DNA from: CFX5 sp023384495
GTDB lineage: Bacteria; Chloroflexota; Anaerolineae; Caldilineales; Caldilineaceae
NCBI GenBank assembly: GCA_048499455.1
Contig: JASNZV010000008.1
Location: 124,001 to 188,000, forward strand
Direction: 5' to 3'
DNA length: 64,000 nt
Shown here piece by piece: positions 13,635 through 23,100 of the stretch; within the stretch, counting starts at the first letter, position 1, and each line of letters opens with the position of its first letter. Under the pieces are notes generated by a model. The model made no database searches, was not told the origin of the DNA, and saw only the letters and a list, made by a program, of their open reading frames with translations. A program made the translations under genes and the position numbers.

Positions 13635-15799
13635 CCGGACGCTTCTGGCTGGATTGGGCCCTCATCGCTGTTTCACTCTTCAACATGATTCTGCTGCTGT
13701 GGTTGGGGTTGACCGTGCTACTCAACGCCAACCGCCGCGATTGGGGCGTCTGGTTGATGGGCGGCGGGCTAGTGGTGGGTGCGCTCTTTTTTGTCAGCCA
13801 CAGCGCCATCCTGGGGCAAGAGCTAGCCAGGAACTTTGACGGCCTCAACTTTTGGTGGCGGGCAGGCTGGTTTCCGGTGACCGTGTCGCCCTTTGCCTGG
13901 TATGTCGCCGTGCTCTGGTTCAGTGGCTTTTGGGCCGCGCCGCAAAGCCGCCTCAGACGCCGCCACCACACCTGGCTGTGGCTCATGGTCTTATGGCTGG
14001 CGGGATTGATCACGCTGCTGCTGGCCGCTAACCCTATTCCAGCCTATGACCAACTGGTGCAGCTCGATTGGGACGGGACGCTGGCCGTGCGCAACACCCC
14101 CCTCTTGCTCCTGCTCTTCCCGCTGTGGATGGTCGCTTGTATCGTCTTGTCGATTGACGTGTTGCGCAAGCCGGCTGAGGTTGAAAATGCCAACACCAAA
14201 ACGGCGCGGCAACGTGCGCTGCCCTGGTTGCTGGCGACCGCGGGTACGCTGCTGGCGGTGACGTTGGTCGTCGTATACTTTGTCGGCAGCGTGGTTGCCG
14301 TTGTCCCAGAGGGTGAATTGAGGGCCATTCGGATTGAAACGGTCGCCGCCTACGACCTGGTGTTGTCCCTCTTGATCGCGCTCGCGTCCCTCCTGTTGGG
14401 GCAAGCGATCGTCTCGTACGAAATCTTCACGGGCAGGGTGCTGCCGCGCCGCACGTTTGTGCGCCATTGGCGCTACGCTATCATTCTGGCGGGTGGCTAT
14501 GGCGTGGTCATCGGCTGGAGTATTACTGCCCAGCTGCGCTCCATCTACAGCCTGCTGCTGGCGACGCTGCTGTTGACGCTCTGCTATGCCCTGTACAGTT
14601 GGCGCTCGTTCTGGGAGCGCGAACAATTCGTGGCGCGGTTGCGACCTTTCGTGCAAAGCCAGGGGCGCACGCGCAACCCGCTGCACACAAGCGCATCTGC
14701 CAATAGCTTGTTTGCTGCCCTTTGTCGCGATGTGTTGGGCACAGCACACGCCCAACTCATCCCGCTCGGTAGCGTCGCTCCGCTCGTCACCACAACCTTA
14801 CGTTATCCAGAGGATGCCAGCGCGCTACCCATGCACCCACCGTGCGACCTCCGTGCCGGGATGACGCCGCTAGACAGAACATTTGCGCCCTATAACTGGA
14901 CGATTTCGCTGTGGAACGAGCGGGAGCATATCGGCGCGTTGTTGATTGGGGAAAAGCAGGATGGCGGCTTGTACAGCGAAGAGGAGATGGAGACCGCCCG
15001 GGCTGCGGGCGAGCGCATTGTCTATCTGCTTGCCGGTGAACAGATGGTGTTGCGGCTGATGGAACTCCAGCGCAGGCGTACTGCCGAGCAGCGGGTGATG
15101 GACTTACGCACGCGCCGCACCCTGCATGACGAGATCCTTCCTGCACTGCATCTGGTGGTCTTGCAGTTAAACGGCGCTCACTGCCAACAGCCCGCCATCC
15201 AAGAGACGCTGAGTACCCTGGGGGAAGTACACCAGCAGATCAGCGACTTACTGGCCAACACCCAACCACCCACCGCCTGTACCCCTGGCCCCTATGAGCT
15301 AGTAGCGGCCTTGCGCGCCCTGGTTCAGCATGAGTTTGCACATAGTTTTGAGCAGATCATCTGTCGAGGCGGAATGAACGAGGAGTATCTGGTACAGGAG
15401 CGGGTGGTCGATGTGGTTTACCTTGATCCAGTCGTTGGCGAGGTAGTCTTGGGCGCAGCGCGGGAAGCCATCCGCAATGCCGCCTCGCATGGCCGGGGTG
15501 GCCAGGCAGATTGCCCCTTGTCTCTCCAGATCAGTCTGGGCGTGGAGAGGGGTGAAGCGGATGAGCTCATCCTGATGATTGCGGACAATGGCGTGGGCAT
15601 TGACGCCGGCAGAGCCATTACCGCTTCTTCTCCCGGTGGCGGCGGCAACGGTCTCGCCCTCCACAGTACGCTGCTGGCCATGGTCGGCGGCTGCCTCACG
15701 GCCCAATCTGCACCAGAGGGGGGGACACTGGTGCAGATCACAGCGCCAATGGCCTTCCAAACTGCGGTTGCTGCGAAAACGCAAACGATAGTCGGCTGA
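13631..15799 (+). CDS. Sensor histidine kinase with multi-helix membrane domain
   Basis: A 722-residue membrane kinase. Residues 1-340 hold about ten hydrophobic helices, beginning with WALIAVSLFNMILLLWLGL, so the sensor is membrane-embedded. A GAF-like region follows (about 370-480). The phosphoacceptor helix reads RRTLHDEILPALHLVVLQ with His499, close to HisKA_3 kinases. The ATPase domain shows the N box EAIRNAASHG, G1 box DNGVGIDAG and G2-like GGGGNGLALHSTL. The ATG at 13631 overlaps the response regulator stop by four bases and has GGAGG upstream. It phosphorylates the preceding regulator by context. A multi-helix input suggests sensing within the membrane. Confidence 0.92.
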   Translation: MTGRFWLDWALIAVSLFNMILLLWLGLTVLLNANRRDWGVWLMGGGLVVGALFFVSHSAILGQELARNFDGLNFWWRAGWFPVTVSPFAWYVAVLWFSGFWAAPQSRLRRRHHTWLWLMVLWLAGLITLLLAANPIPAYDQLVQLDWDGTLAVRNTPLLLLLFPLWMVACIVLSIDVLRKPAEVENANTKTARQRALPWLLATAGTLLAVTLVVVYFVGSVVAVVPEGELRAIRIETVAAYDLVLSLLIALASLLLGQAIVSYEIFTGRVLPRRTFVRHWRYAIILAGGYGVVIGWSITAQLRSIYSLLLATLLLTLCYALYSWRSFWEREQFVARLRPFVQSQGRTRNPLHTSASANSLFAALCRDVLGTAHAQLIPLGSVAPLVTTTLRYPEDASALPMHPPCDLRAGMTPLDRTFAPYNWTISLWNEREHIGALLIGEKQDGGLYSEEEMETARAAGERIVYLLAGEQMVLRLMELQRRRTAEQRVMDLRTRRTLHDEILPALHLVVLQLNGAHCQQPAIQETLSTLGEVHQQISDLLANTQPPTACTPGPYELVAALRALVQHEFAHSFEQIICRGGMNEEYLVQERVVDVVYLDPVVGEVVLGAAREAIRNAASHGRGGQADCPLSLQISLGVERGEADELILMIADNGVGIDAGRAITASSPGGGGNGLALHSTLLAMVGGCLTAQSAPEGGTLVQITAPMAFQTAVAAKTQTIVG

Positions 15800-15871
15800 A
15801 TAAGCAATCGATCTCACGTGTTCAAACAGAGCAAAGTATGAACTTGGCCAGGTTGCCAATGTGCTAACATT

Positions 15872-15899
15872 TTGCGAAATTGAACATTTGTGCTATCAT
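15872..15899 (+). promoter_or_regulatory. Probable sigma70-type promoter with extended -10
   Basis: TTGCGA and TATCAT are separated by 16 bp, and the -10 is preceded by TGC, giving an extended -10. It lies in AT-rich sequence after the kinase gene and about 170 bases upstream of the first DinB-like gene, so it likely starts that run of genes. Confidence 0.45.
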
Positions 15900-16069
15900 G
15901 GCGGTGTTCCAGGTAAACGAAACAAGTGGTGAGACTTCATGAATAGCACCTAAACTGTGGTTGATTTGAAAACCGGACTTTGTGAAGACGCATACTCCTT
16001 CAAGTCACGCTCGGTTTCAAGCAGAGCTCAGCAGGAGAGCCGGCAACACACCTGGTTAGGGGGACTCAA

Positions 16070-16582
16070 ATGGATTTCCGAAAACCAATCATCTCACAAT
16101 ATCACGCTGCCCTCGAAATGCTCAAGCAGACGATTCTCGCCTGCCCCGAGGCGCTGTGGAACAATCCAGATGATCGCAACAAGTTTTGGGAAGTCGCCTA
16201 TCACACGCTGTTTTTTACCCATCTGTATCTTCAAGAATCCAGGCAGACATTTCACCTTTGGTCTGGGCATCGCGACGAATACCGGTTCGAGAGGGAAGAT
16301 AAGAGCGAACCTGTCGAGCCGGCGACGAAAGCCATCGTGCTTGCGTACCTCGCCTTTTGTCAGCAACAGGTCGTAGAGCAAGTCTCGACCATGGTGTTGG
16401 ACGAGAATTCGGGGTTTGACTGGTTGAGATTCACCAAATTTGAGCTTCAATTTTATTCGATTCGTCACATTCAGCAGCATGTTGGCGAACTGATGGAGCG
16501 CCTGGGGCCGCAAGCAAGTGAGATCGATTGGGTGGGGTCAAAGCGCGCTGAAGGCAGCCCTCAAAGTTCGCAGCCCCAATAG
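16070..16582 (+). CDS. DinB-like superfamily protein 1
   Basis: A 170-residue four-helix-bundle protein. Metal-binding His positions typical of DinB/YfiT folds can be seen in VAYHTLFFTHLYL and in the last helix region SIRHIQQHVGELMERL. AGGGGG lies six bases before ATG 16070. DinB-fold proteins are metal-dependent thiol transferases or hydrolases, often of unknown substrate. It is the first of three DinB-like genes in a row with gaps of 72 and about 130 bp. Sequence similarity among the three is low, so they are old paralogs or recruited separately. Confidence 0.8.
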   Translation: MDFRKPIISQYHAALEMLKQTILACPEALWNNPDDRNKFWEVAYHTLFFTHLYLQESRQTFHLWSGHRDEYRFEREDKSEPVEPATKAIVLAYLAFCQQQVVEQVSTMVLDENSGFDWLRFTKFELQFYSIRHIQQHVGELMERLGPQASEIDWVGSKRAEGSPQSSQPQ

Positions 16583-16654
16583 CACTCGGCCAACCTACAC
16601 ACCTACAGATCCACGTCCACAGATCAATGTGGCGCAGAACAGGAGAATCCGCAC

Positions 16655-17176
16655 ATGGAAACCCAATCGGAAACGGTCCTTGTCGAGCTCATCCGCTACA
16701 ACAACTGGGCCAATGCCCAAGTGCTCGCCGCCTGCCAGCAGCTCACCGCCGACCAACTCGCCGTTGCTGCGCCAGGTACGTATGGCGCCATCCGCGATAC
16801 ACTGGAGCACATCATCCGGGCTGAAGCAGATTACGTGGGCCGGTTGACGGGCGATCGGCCCCAACCCTCGTTCAAATGGGGAGACCAGGCCGCGCTGGCC
16901 GACCTCACCGCCTTTGCCGGCAACGTCGCCAGCGCCCTCCTGGACGCCATCCAGCGTGTCCCCCCCACACACATCGTCCATGAGGAGGAGGATGGCAACA
17001 CCATCGACTACCAGGCTCGCGTTCTTTTCATCCAGGTCATCAACCACGGCATCGAGCACCGCACTAATATCACCACGATCCTTAGCGGCTGTGGTCTCTC
17101 TGCTCCCGAAGTGGACGGTTGGGGCTACCTCCTGGCGTACCCAGAACGATTTGAACTAAAAGAAAGTTCACAATAG
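16655..17176 (+). CDS. DinB family protein 2
   Basis: A 173-residue DinB protein of standard length. It starts with the typical LIRYNNWANAQVLAACQQL helix, has the first metal His in IRDTLEHIIRAEADYVGRL and the second His pair in INHGIEHRTNITTIL, and ends with a WGYLLAYPE motif region common in this family. AGGAG precedes ATG 16655. This is the clearest DinB member of the three. The family includes bacillithiol- and mycothiol-dependent enzymes as well as many uncharacterised proteins; no thiol biosynthesis gene is nearby. Confidence 0.9.
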   Translation: METQSETVLVELIRYNNWANAQVLAACQQLTADQLAVAAPGTYGAIRDTLEHIIRAEADYVGRLTGDRPQPSFKWGDQAALADLTAFAGNVASALLDAIQRVPPTHIVHEEEDGNTIDYQARVLFIQVINHGIEHRTNITTILSGCGLSAPEVDGWGYLLAYPERFELKESSQ

Positions 17177-17305
17177 CCGCCCATCGGGAAATGGTTGGGG
17201 ACATCGAAACGCAGCTCAGCTACACGGAATAAAGAAATTAAGAGTCGCCGGATCGACACGAAACAAATCGGTTCATCGGCAATCCCCTTTGCAAAGAGAT
17301 TTCGC

Positions 17306-17797
17306 GTGTCCAGTCAACCACTTCCGATTGAGCGCATACTGGCCATGCTTACAGAAGCGCCGCCGCGCATTGCCGCGCTGACCGCCACTCTGAAGCCAGC
17401 GCATTTGTATACCCCACCAAACCGGGGTGAGTGGTCTGCAAATGACGTACTCGCCCATCTCCGTTCGTGTGCGGATGTTTGGGGCGGCTGCATTGCGACG
17501 ATCCTCGCCCAAGAGACGCCAACCATCCGAGCAGTGAGCCCTAGGGCTTGGATCAAGCGAACGGACTATCCCCGTCAGGCGTTTCAACCCTCGCTGGACG
17601 CCTACGCTGCCCAGCGCACCGAACTGCTGACGCGCTTGAGCGCATTGATGCCCGAAGCTTGGTCCCGTACGGCGACAGTGAGGAAGGGGGGAAAGCCCCT
17701 CGTACAGACTGTGCACAATTTTGCCGAGCGCTTAGCGATCCATGAGCAAACACATATCAGGCAGATCGAAGAGATCGCCAACACCGTGCACAGCTAG
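17306..17797 (+). CDS. DinB-like superfamily protein 3
   Basis: About 163 residues from GTG 17306, chosen because the conserved fold begins with LPIERILAMLTEAPPRIAAL and AGAGA lies just upstream. A longer frame from TTG 17195 adds a basic, low-complexity leader and is unlikely. DinB_2-type features are NRGEWSANDVLAHLRSCADV (first His) and ERLAIHEQTHIRQIEEI (His pair). The family often works on small electrophiles or thiols; the substrate is unknown. It is followed 86 bp later by the DUF1905 gene. Confidence 0.8.
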   Translation: MSSQPLPIERILAMLTEAPPRIAALTATLKPAHLYTPPNRGEWSANDVLAHLRSCADVWGGCIATILAQETPTIRAVSPRAWIKRTDYPRQAFQPSLDAYAAQRTELLTRLSALMPEAWSRTATVRKGGKPLVQTVHNFAERLAIHEQTHIRQIEEIANTVHS

Positions 17798-17883
17798 CAA
17801 AGATTACCGCTTAAGTTGCGTTAGCTTGGCCCACCCACAAACTCACCGGCGGGCGCAAGTCAATCCTACCGAGGAGTTACAAC

Positions 17884-18228
17884 ATGAACGCCGATGCCTT
17901 TCGCCATTTCCACAACGATCACTTCGCGGATGACCGCAAAATAATGGATATCGAATTCGACGGCAAGATTTGGTTCTGGCAAGGCCCCGCCCCGTGGTAC
18001 TTTGTCACCGTTCCGCCGCAACAGGCCCGCGACCTGAAAGCCATTTTGGGCATTGTAACTTATGGCTGGGGCATGATCCCGGCAAAGGTTCGGATTGGCA
18101 AAACCGAGTGGGAAACATCCCTCTTTCCCAAAGAGGGCAGCTATATTGTGCCTATCAAAGCGAGTGTCCGCAAAGCAGAAAAGCTTGTGGAGGGCGATAC
18201 GGTAACTGTCCGACTCGAAATTCGTTAA
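17884..18228 (+). CDS. DUF1905-domain protein
   Basis: A 114-residue small beta-barrel-type protein. The DUF1905 signature runs from about residue 20 to the end: FDGKIWFWQGPAPWYFVTVP, then YGWGMIPAKVRIGKTEW, TSLFPKEGSYIVPIKASVRK and EGDTVTVRLEI. GAGGAG lies seven bases before ATG 17884, which fixes the start upstream of an internal ATG. The domain is often found alone or fused to a YdeI-like part; its function is unknown. It belongs by spacing to the DinB-like gene run. Confidence 0.88.
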   Translation: MNADAFRHFHNDHFADDRKIMDIEFDGKIWFWQGPAPWYFVTVPPQQARDLKAILGIVTYGWGMIPAKVRIGKTEWETSLFPKEGSYIVPIKASVRKAEKLVEGDTVTVRLEIR

Positions 18229-18329
18229 TAGAGTTAAGTGCCTGTGTACGGATTGCCTCGATCCGCCACCGGATGCAGCGTCTGGGCCGGGGCGGGGATC
18301 GACTGGCTGAGATGGGGTGATCATTGACC

Positions 18330-19619
18330 ATGATGCTGACTATCGATATGGACACAGCGCGCCGTTTCATCCTGGGCAAACAAGGTTTGTGGCCGGGGCG
18401 GCGCTGGCGGGGCATCCAGGGTGCGGAACAGGCCATGCGCACAATGGAATACTTGCAGCTCGACCCGCTGCAGATCATCGCGCGCAGCCAAGACATCAAG
18501 CTGCACAGCCGCGTACTCGACTACACGCCTGGCCTGTGGGAGGACCTCGCTTACCAGCAGCGCAAGTTCTTTGACTGGGGTGGCTGGCTGGCTGTCCGAC
18601 CAATGGACGAGCTGCCACACTGGCGCGTGGTCATGCGCCACGAGCGGGATGGCGGGCCCGATTGTGACTCGCGCATCCACAAACTGGGCCGCGACCACGC
18701 CGACGCCATCGCCGAAATGCGCGCCATTTTGCGCGAGCGCGGGCTCGTGAACAATCGCGACTTCGAGATGGCGACGCGCACACGAACACACAGTTATCGA
18801 GGCCGCAAAGACAGCGCATTGGCGCTCTATTATCTGTGGCGCACCGGTGAAGTGATGACGCACCACCGCGAGAACTTCGAACGCGTCTACACACTCACCG
18901 AGATGGTGGCGCCGGCGCATCTTATCTACGAAAGCGACGAGGACGAAGCCGACCGCTTTTTGATCCAAAAGGAAGTCAGCTTCTCAGGCTTGTCGCGGCT
19001 GAACCGGACGAGTGATTCGTTTCATCGCGGCGCGCCATTTCGTAGAGCAAAGCAGCTCATCGAGGCGCTGTTGTCCGAGGGCGACCTCCTCCAGGTGCAG
19101 ATTGAAGGTTGGAAGGCGCTGCACTATGCGCTTGGGAGCGACGCCGAGGCGCTACACGATCTGAATGCGGGGCGCGCGCCGAAGGCATGGACGCCAATGG
19201 GGGCGACCACGCTTGAAGAGGTCACCTTCCTTGCGCCACTCGACCCCGTCAGCGCACGTGGGCGAGCCAAAGCTCTGTTTGGGTTCGACTACGTGTGGGA
19301 GGTCTACAAGCCTGAGCACAAGCGTACATTCGGCTACTACACCTTGCCGATTTTGTGGGGTGACCGTCTCGTTGCCCGCTTCGACAGCAAACTCGACCGG
19401 ACGATGAATACGTTCGTTATCCTGGGCCTGTGGCTGGAAGATGCGACCCTCGGCAATGATGAGGCATTTGCGGAGGCTTTGGCTTGCGGGTTTGCCCGCT
19501 TCGTCACATTTCTCGGCGCGAGCAAGCTGGATGCAACGGCGATTGGCGAGCCACTGCTGCGCCGCCGCGTCTGCTCCATAATATCTCCTGATGGGCTTAG
19601 AATGAACAGAAATCGTTGA
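18330..19619 (+). CDS. YcaQ/AlkX-family DNA glycosylase (HTH_42)
   Basis: A 429-residue winged-helix DNA glycosylase of the YcaQ group, which in E. coli unhooks DNA interstrand crosslinks. The family N-terminus is visible: ARRFILGKQGLWPGRRW then MRTMEYLQLDPLQIIARSQD, with the catalytic QxD motif as Gln43-Leu-Asp45. Later blocks include LPHWRVVMRHER, RKDSALALYYLWRTGEVMTH and FLAPLDPVSARGRAKALFGFDY. The ATG at 18330 is preferred over a TTG two codons earlier. It follows the DUF1905 gene by 101 bp. A role in alkylation repair fits the nearby DinB-type genes only loosely. Confidence 0.9.
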   Translation: MMLTIDMDTARRFILGKQGLWPGRRWRGIQGAEQAMRTMEYLQLDPLQIIARSQDIKLHSRVLDYTPGLWEDLAYQQRKFFDWGGWLAVRPMDELPHWRVVMRHERDGGPDCDSRIHKLGRDHADAIAEMRAILRERGLVNNRDFEMATRTRTHSYRGRKDSALALYYLWRTGEVMTHHRENFERVYTLTEMVAPAHLIYESDEDEADRFLIQKEVSFSGLSRLNRTSDSFHRGAPFRRAKQLIEALLSEGDLLQVQIEGWKALHYALGSDAEALHDLNAGRAPKAWTPMGATTLEEVTFLAPLDPVSARGRAKALFGFDYVWEVYKPEHKRTFGYYTLPILWGDRLVARFDSKLDRTMNTFVILGLWLEDATLGNDEAFAEALACGFARFVTFLGASKLDATAIGEPLLRRRVCSIISPDGLRMNRNR

Positions 19620-20128
19620 TGCACCGCCAGAGTGGTATCTGGCTCTTTCTTGCAGAATGCTGCGCGCTGCTGACTCAGCAAGTGCTGCACTTGGTCCGGC
19701 ATGCTGTTGAGCACGCTGGCCAACGAGGGGGTTGGATGGTGCAAAGAGAGTTGACTCGGAGGGGGTGCTGGCGCTAGTATCACAGAACACCGTGACGGCG
19801 CCATCGCGATTTTGACGGTCAAATCGTCCCAGGATCGTCCCAGATTGACCCAGATTAACAATTAGGCGGATTGGCGCTATGAAAAAAAGGTGGCTGTTCA
19901 GACACGGCTACTACCGATTCTGATGACAACGAATCGCGACCTCGTCATGAGCATCGTGGTGTGGTGCTGTCCGTGCTCAGCACCCAGCGTTTATGTCGTC
20001 TAGTGACGATGGAGCGCGTGTGAAGAGTCGGTGAGAGGGGGAATGACAAATCGGCTCCTTCCCGAATCGGGTGGAGAGTCCAGCTCATCGACAAAAAGTG
20101 ATACAATCCGCTGCATGAGGGGGGCAGG
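19620..20128. other. Intergenic region before the first BTAD regulator
   Basis: About 500 bp with no convincing gene. Notable are direct repeats ATCGTCCCAG, GATCGTCCCAG and ATTGACCCAG at 19825-19855 and an extended -10 near 20099. The repeats could be binding sites for the regulator encoded downstream, since SARP/AfsR-type proteins bind direct repeats; this is inference. Confidence 0.45.
20099..20107 (+). promoter_or_regulatory. Extended -10 for the BTAD regulator
   Basis: TGATACAAT (TG-n-TACAAT) lies 21 bases upstream of the ATG at 20129. No good -35 hexamer is present at the usual distance, which is consistent with an extended -10 promoter or activator dependence. The second BTAD gene has a TATAAT at a similar distance. 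Confidence 0.4.
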
Positions 20129-23100
20129 ATGTTCCGACTTAGCCTTCATCTCTTTGGCGCACCACGAATCACGCTCGATGGGTCTAATCTCCATATTCAG
20201 CGGCGCAAGGCGTTTGCGCTGTTGGCCTATTTGGCCGTGACGCACACGCCCCACCGTCGCGACGCGCTGGCGACGCTCTTCTGGCCCGACTTTGACCAAC
20301 CGGGGGCGCGCGATAACCTACGACGCACGCTCTCCTCACTGCATCAGGCCCTCCACCAAGAGTGGCTTGAGATTGACCGCAACACCATCCGTCTGCGGGA
20401 TGGCGGTGACCTGTGGGTGGATGTGGTTCATTTCCAAACCCTGCTGGCCGGCTGTCAAAGCCACCCCCATCCCCACGACCAGACCTGCGACGAGTGCCTG
20501 CCGCTCTTAAACGAAGCGGCGCAACTCTCTACCGGTGATTTTCTAGCCGGCTTCACCCTGGCCGACAGCCCCGGTTTTGATGAGTGGCAAGCCTTTGAGA
20601 CCGAACGGCTGCGTCTCGCCTTGGCTGGTGTACTGGCCCGGTTAGGGGATGTCTACTGTAACCGCGCTGAATATGAGACCGCCATCGACCACGCGCGACG
20701 GTGGGTGGCGCTCGACCCGTTGCACGAGCCGGCGCAGCGGCTGCTGATGCGATTGTATGCCGAGAATGAGCAACAGAGCGATGCTCTCCGCCAGTATAAG
20801 CTGTGCCGGCAACTGTTGCAGAATGAACTGGGCGCGCCGCCCGCCACGGAAACGACTGCGCTCTATGAGCAGATTCGCAAGCGGACGATGGCGCCAGTCG
20901 TTATCGCAGCGGCGCAACCACTGCCGCCGAGCTTTGTACGCTCACCGCGCCACAATTTACCCACCCAAACAAGCCCGTTTATCGGGCGGGAGCAGGAGTT
21001 GGCCGACATCCGGCGCTTGTTGCTCGATGAGCCCGGTTGCCGGCTGCTCAACCTCTTTGGCCCCGGCGGGATTGGCAAGACGCGCCTGGCCCTGACCCTC
21101 GCCGCCCAAACTCTGGACACCTTTGCCGATGGCGTTTTCTTCGTCTCGCTGGCGCCGGTGAGTGAGGTGGCGTATATCGCGCCCGCCATCGCCGAAGCGC
21201 TCCGCTTCACCTTCTACGGCCAGAGCGACCCCAAAACGCAACTGCTCGCCTATCTGGGCCAGAAACGGCTGATGCTCATCGTTGACAACATGGAACATCT
21301 GTTGGCCGGCGCTGACCTGCTTTCCGACATCGTGAGCCAGGCGCCGGGCGTGACCTTGCTGACCACCTCGCGTGAACGGCTGCACTTGCAGGAGGAGTGG
21401 GTCTATGAGGTGCAGGGCTTGCCCTTTCCGGCGGCTGGCGGCGAGGCTACGGCAAACGCTGACGTCTATCCCGCAATCCGGCTCTTTCTGCAACGCGCCC
21501 GCCAGAGCCGGGCCACGTTCGCCCCGGCGAGTGACGAGCTGGCGGAGATCGGGCGCATCTGCCAACTGGTGGAGGGGATGCCATTGGGGCTGGAATTGGC
21601 GGCGCCCTGGATTCGCAGCTTGAGTTGCCGGGAAATCGCCGCCGAGATCGAGCGCAGTCTCGATTTTCTGACCACGCCGCTGCGCAACGCACCGGAGCGC
21701 CACCGCAGCCTGCGGGTCGTCTTCGAGCAGACGTGGGGGCGTCTGTGGCAGGCCGAACAGGCCGTCCTCATGCGGCTGTCGGTCTTTCGCGGCGGTTGTA
21801 CGCGGGAAGCGGCCGAAGCCGTGGCGGGCGCCACCCTGCCTCTGCTCTCGTCGCTAGTGGACAAAGCCCTGGTGCGGCGCACCAATCTGGGGCGCTATGA
21901 TCTGCATGAGTTGATCCGCCAGTTTGCCGAGGCGCGGTTGCTGGCTGAACCTCAGGTGGCTGAACAGGTTCAGCAGCGACACCGTGACTTCTTCATCAGC
22001 TTTCTCGAAGCACACACAGCCGGGGTGAAAGGGCGCAGACAGTTAGAAACACTAGCGAAAATCGAAGCCGACATTGACAATGTCCGCATAGCCTGGCGAG
22101 GAGTCATAGCAAATCGAGAGATAGAGGCAATTGGACGAGCTGCTGAATGTCTGTTTGTCTATCATCTTTATCGAAACGGATATGATGAGGGACTGGTAGA
22201 ATTCGGACGGGCTATGACAGTTTTTACGGCCTTACCAGCTGCCCAGATGGATGATGGCTGGCTACCAGAGCTTGCCATCTCCGATCAATATCACAATCTA
22301 GTTGGTTTTCTGCTTGCCGCACAGGGATATTTTCTGGCTCATCGTCATGCTCTACGGCGAGGCCAACTTCTGCTAGAACAGGCGCTTGCGCTGTTACGCC
22401 GGACAGATACGCATCCAAGAGAATCCCACCGGCGCAAGGAAGCGTTTGCTCTCCTCTGGCTGGGCTGGGCGCTTTATTTTCAAGATCGCATTACCGAAGC
22501 CAGACCATACGCCCAGGAGAGTCTGACTCTCTTTGCGGAAAGTGCCGACCGCTGGGGTGAAGGGTGGAGCTTATTGTTGCTGAGCAACTGTACACGCGAT
22601 GGGCGCCCGGCAGAAGCAGAACAAATCCTTAAAAAAGTGCGGAGCACTTGTCAAGAAAGTGGCGACCGGAGTCTTCTGGGTTATTGCTGCTTTAACTTGG
22701 GCGTTGTCGCCAGGGAACTGGGCCATTATGCGCAGGCGCAACATTATATTGATGAGGGTGTGCGAATATCTGAGGAACTGGACAATATCCTTGGCCTGGG
22801 CTATGCGTTGTTCCGACGAGGCCAACTGGAGATTGCGCTGGGCAAGTACTCGCAAGCCATCCAAACCTTACAACAAAGCCTGGCCCATTTCAACGAAGTC
22901 GGGGCCGTCCATGCCAGCCGGGCTCGATTTACACTTGGCATTGCGCAGCACCTCAAAGGTGAGCATGACCACGCTGCACACCTATACACGCAGTCGTTAG
23001 AAGCGTTCGCAGTGGCGGATAGCAAACTCTGGCTTGCCCGCTGTCTCAATCGCCTCGGCTGCCTCGCGTATGACCAGGGTAAGCTGCACCAGGCGGAAAG

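Noticed and set aside
15957..16376. A 139-residue plus-strand frame overlapping the first DinB-like gene
   Set aside because: The DinB-like frame has a proper ribosome binding site and family helices; this one is a shifted frame of the same DNA.
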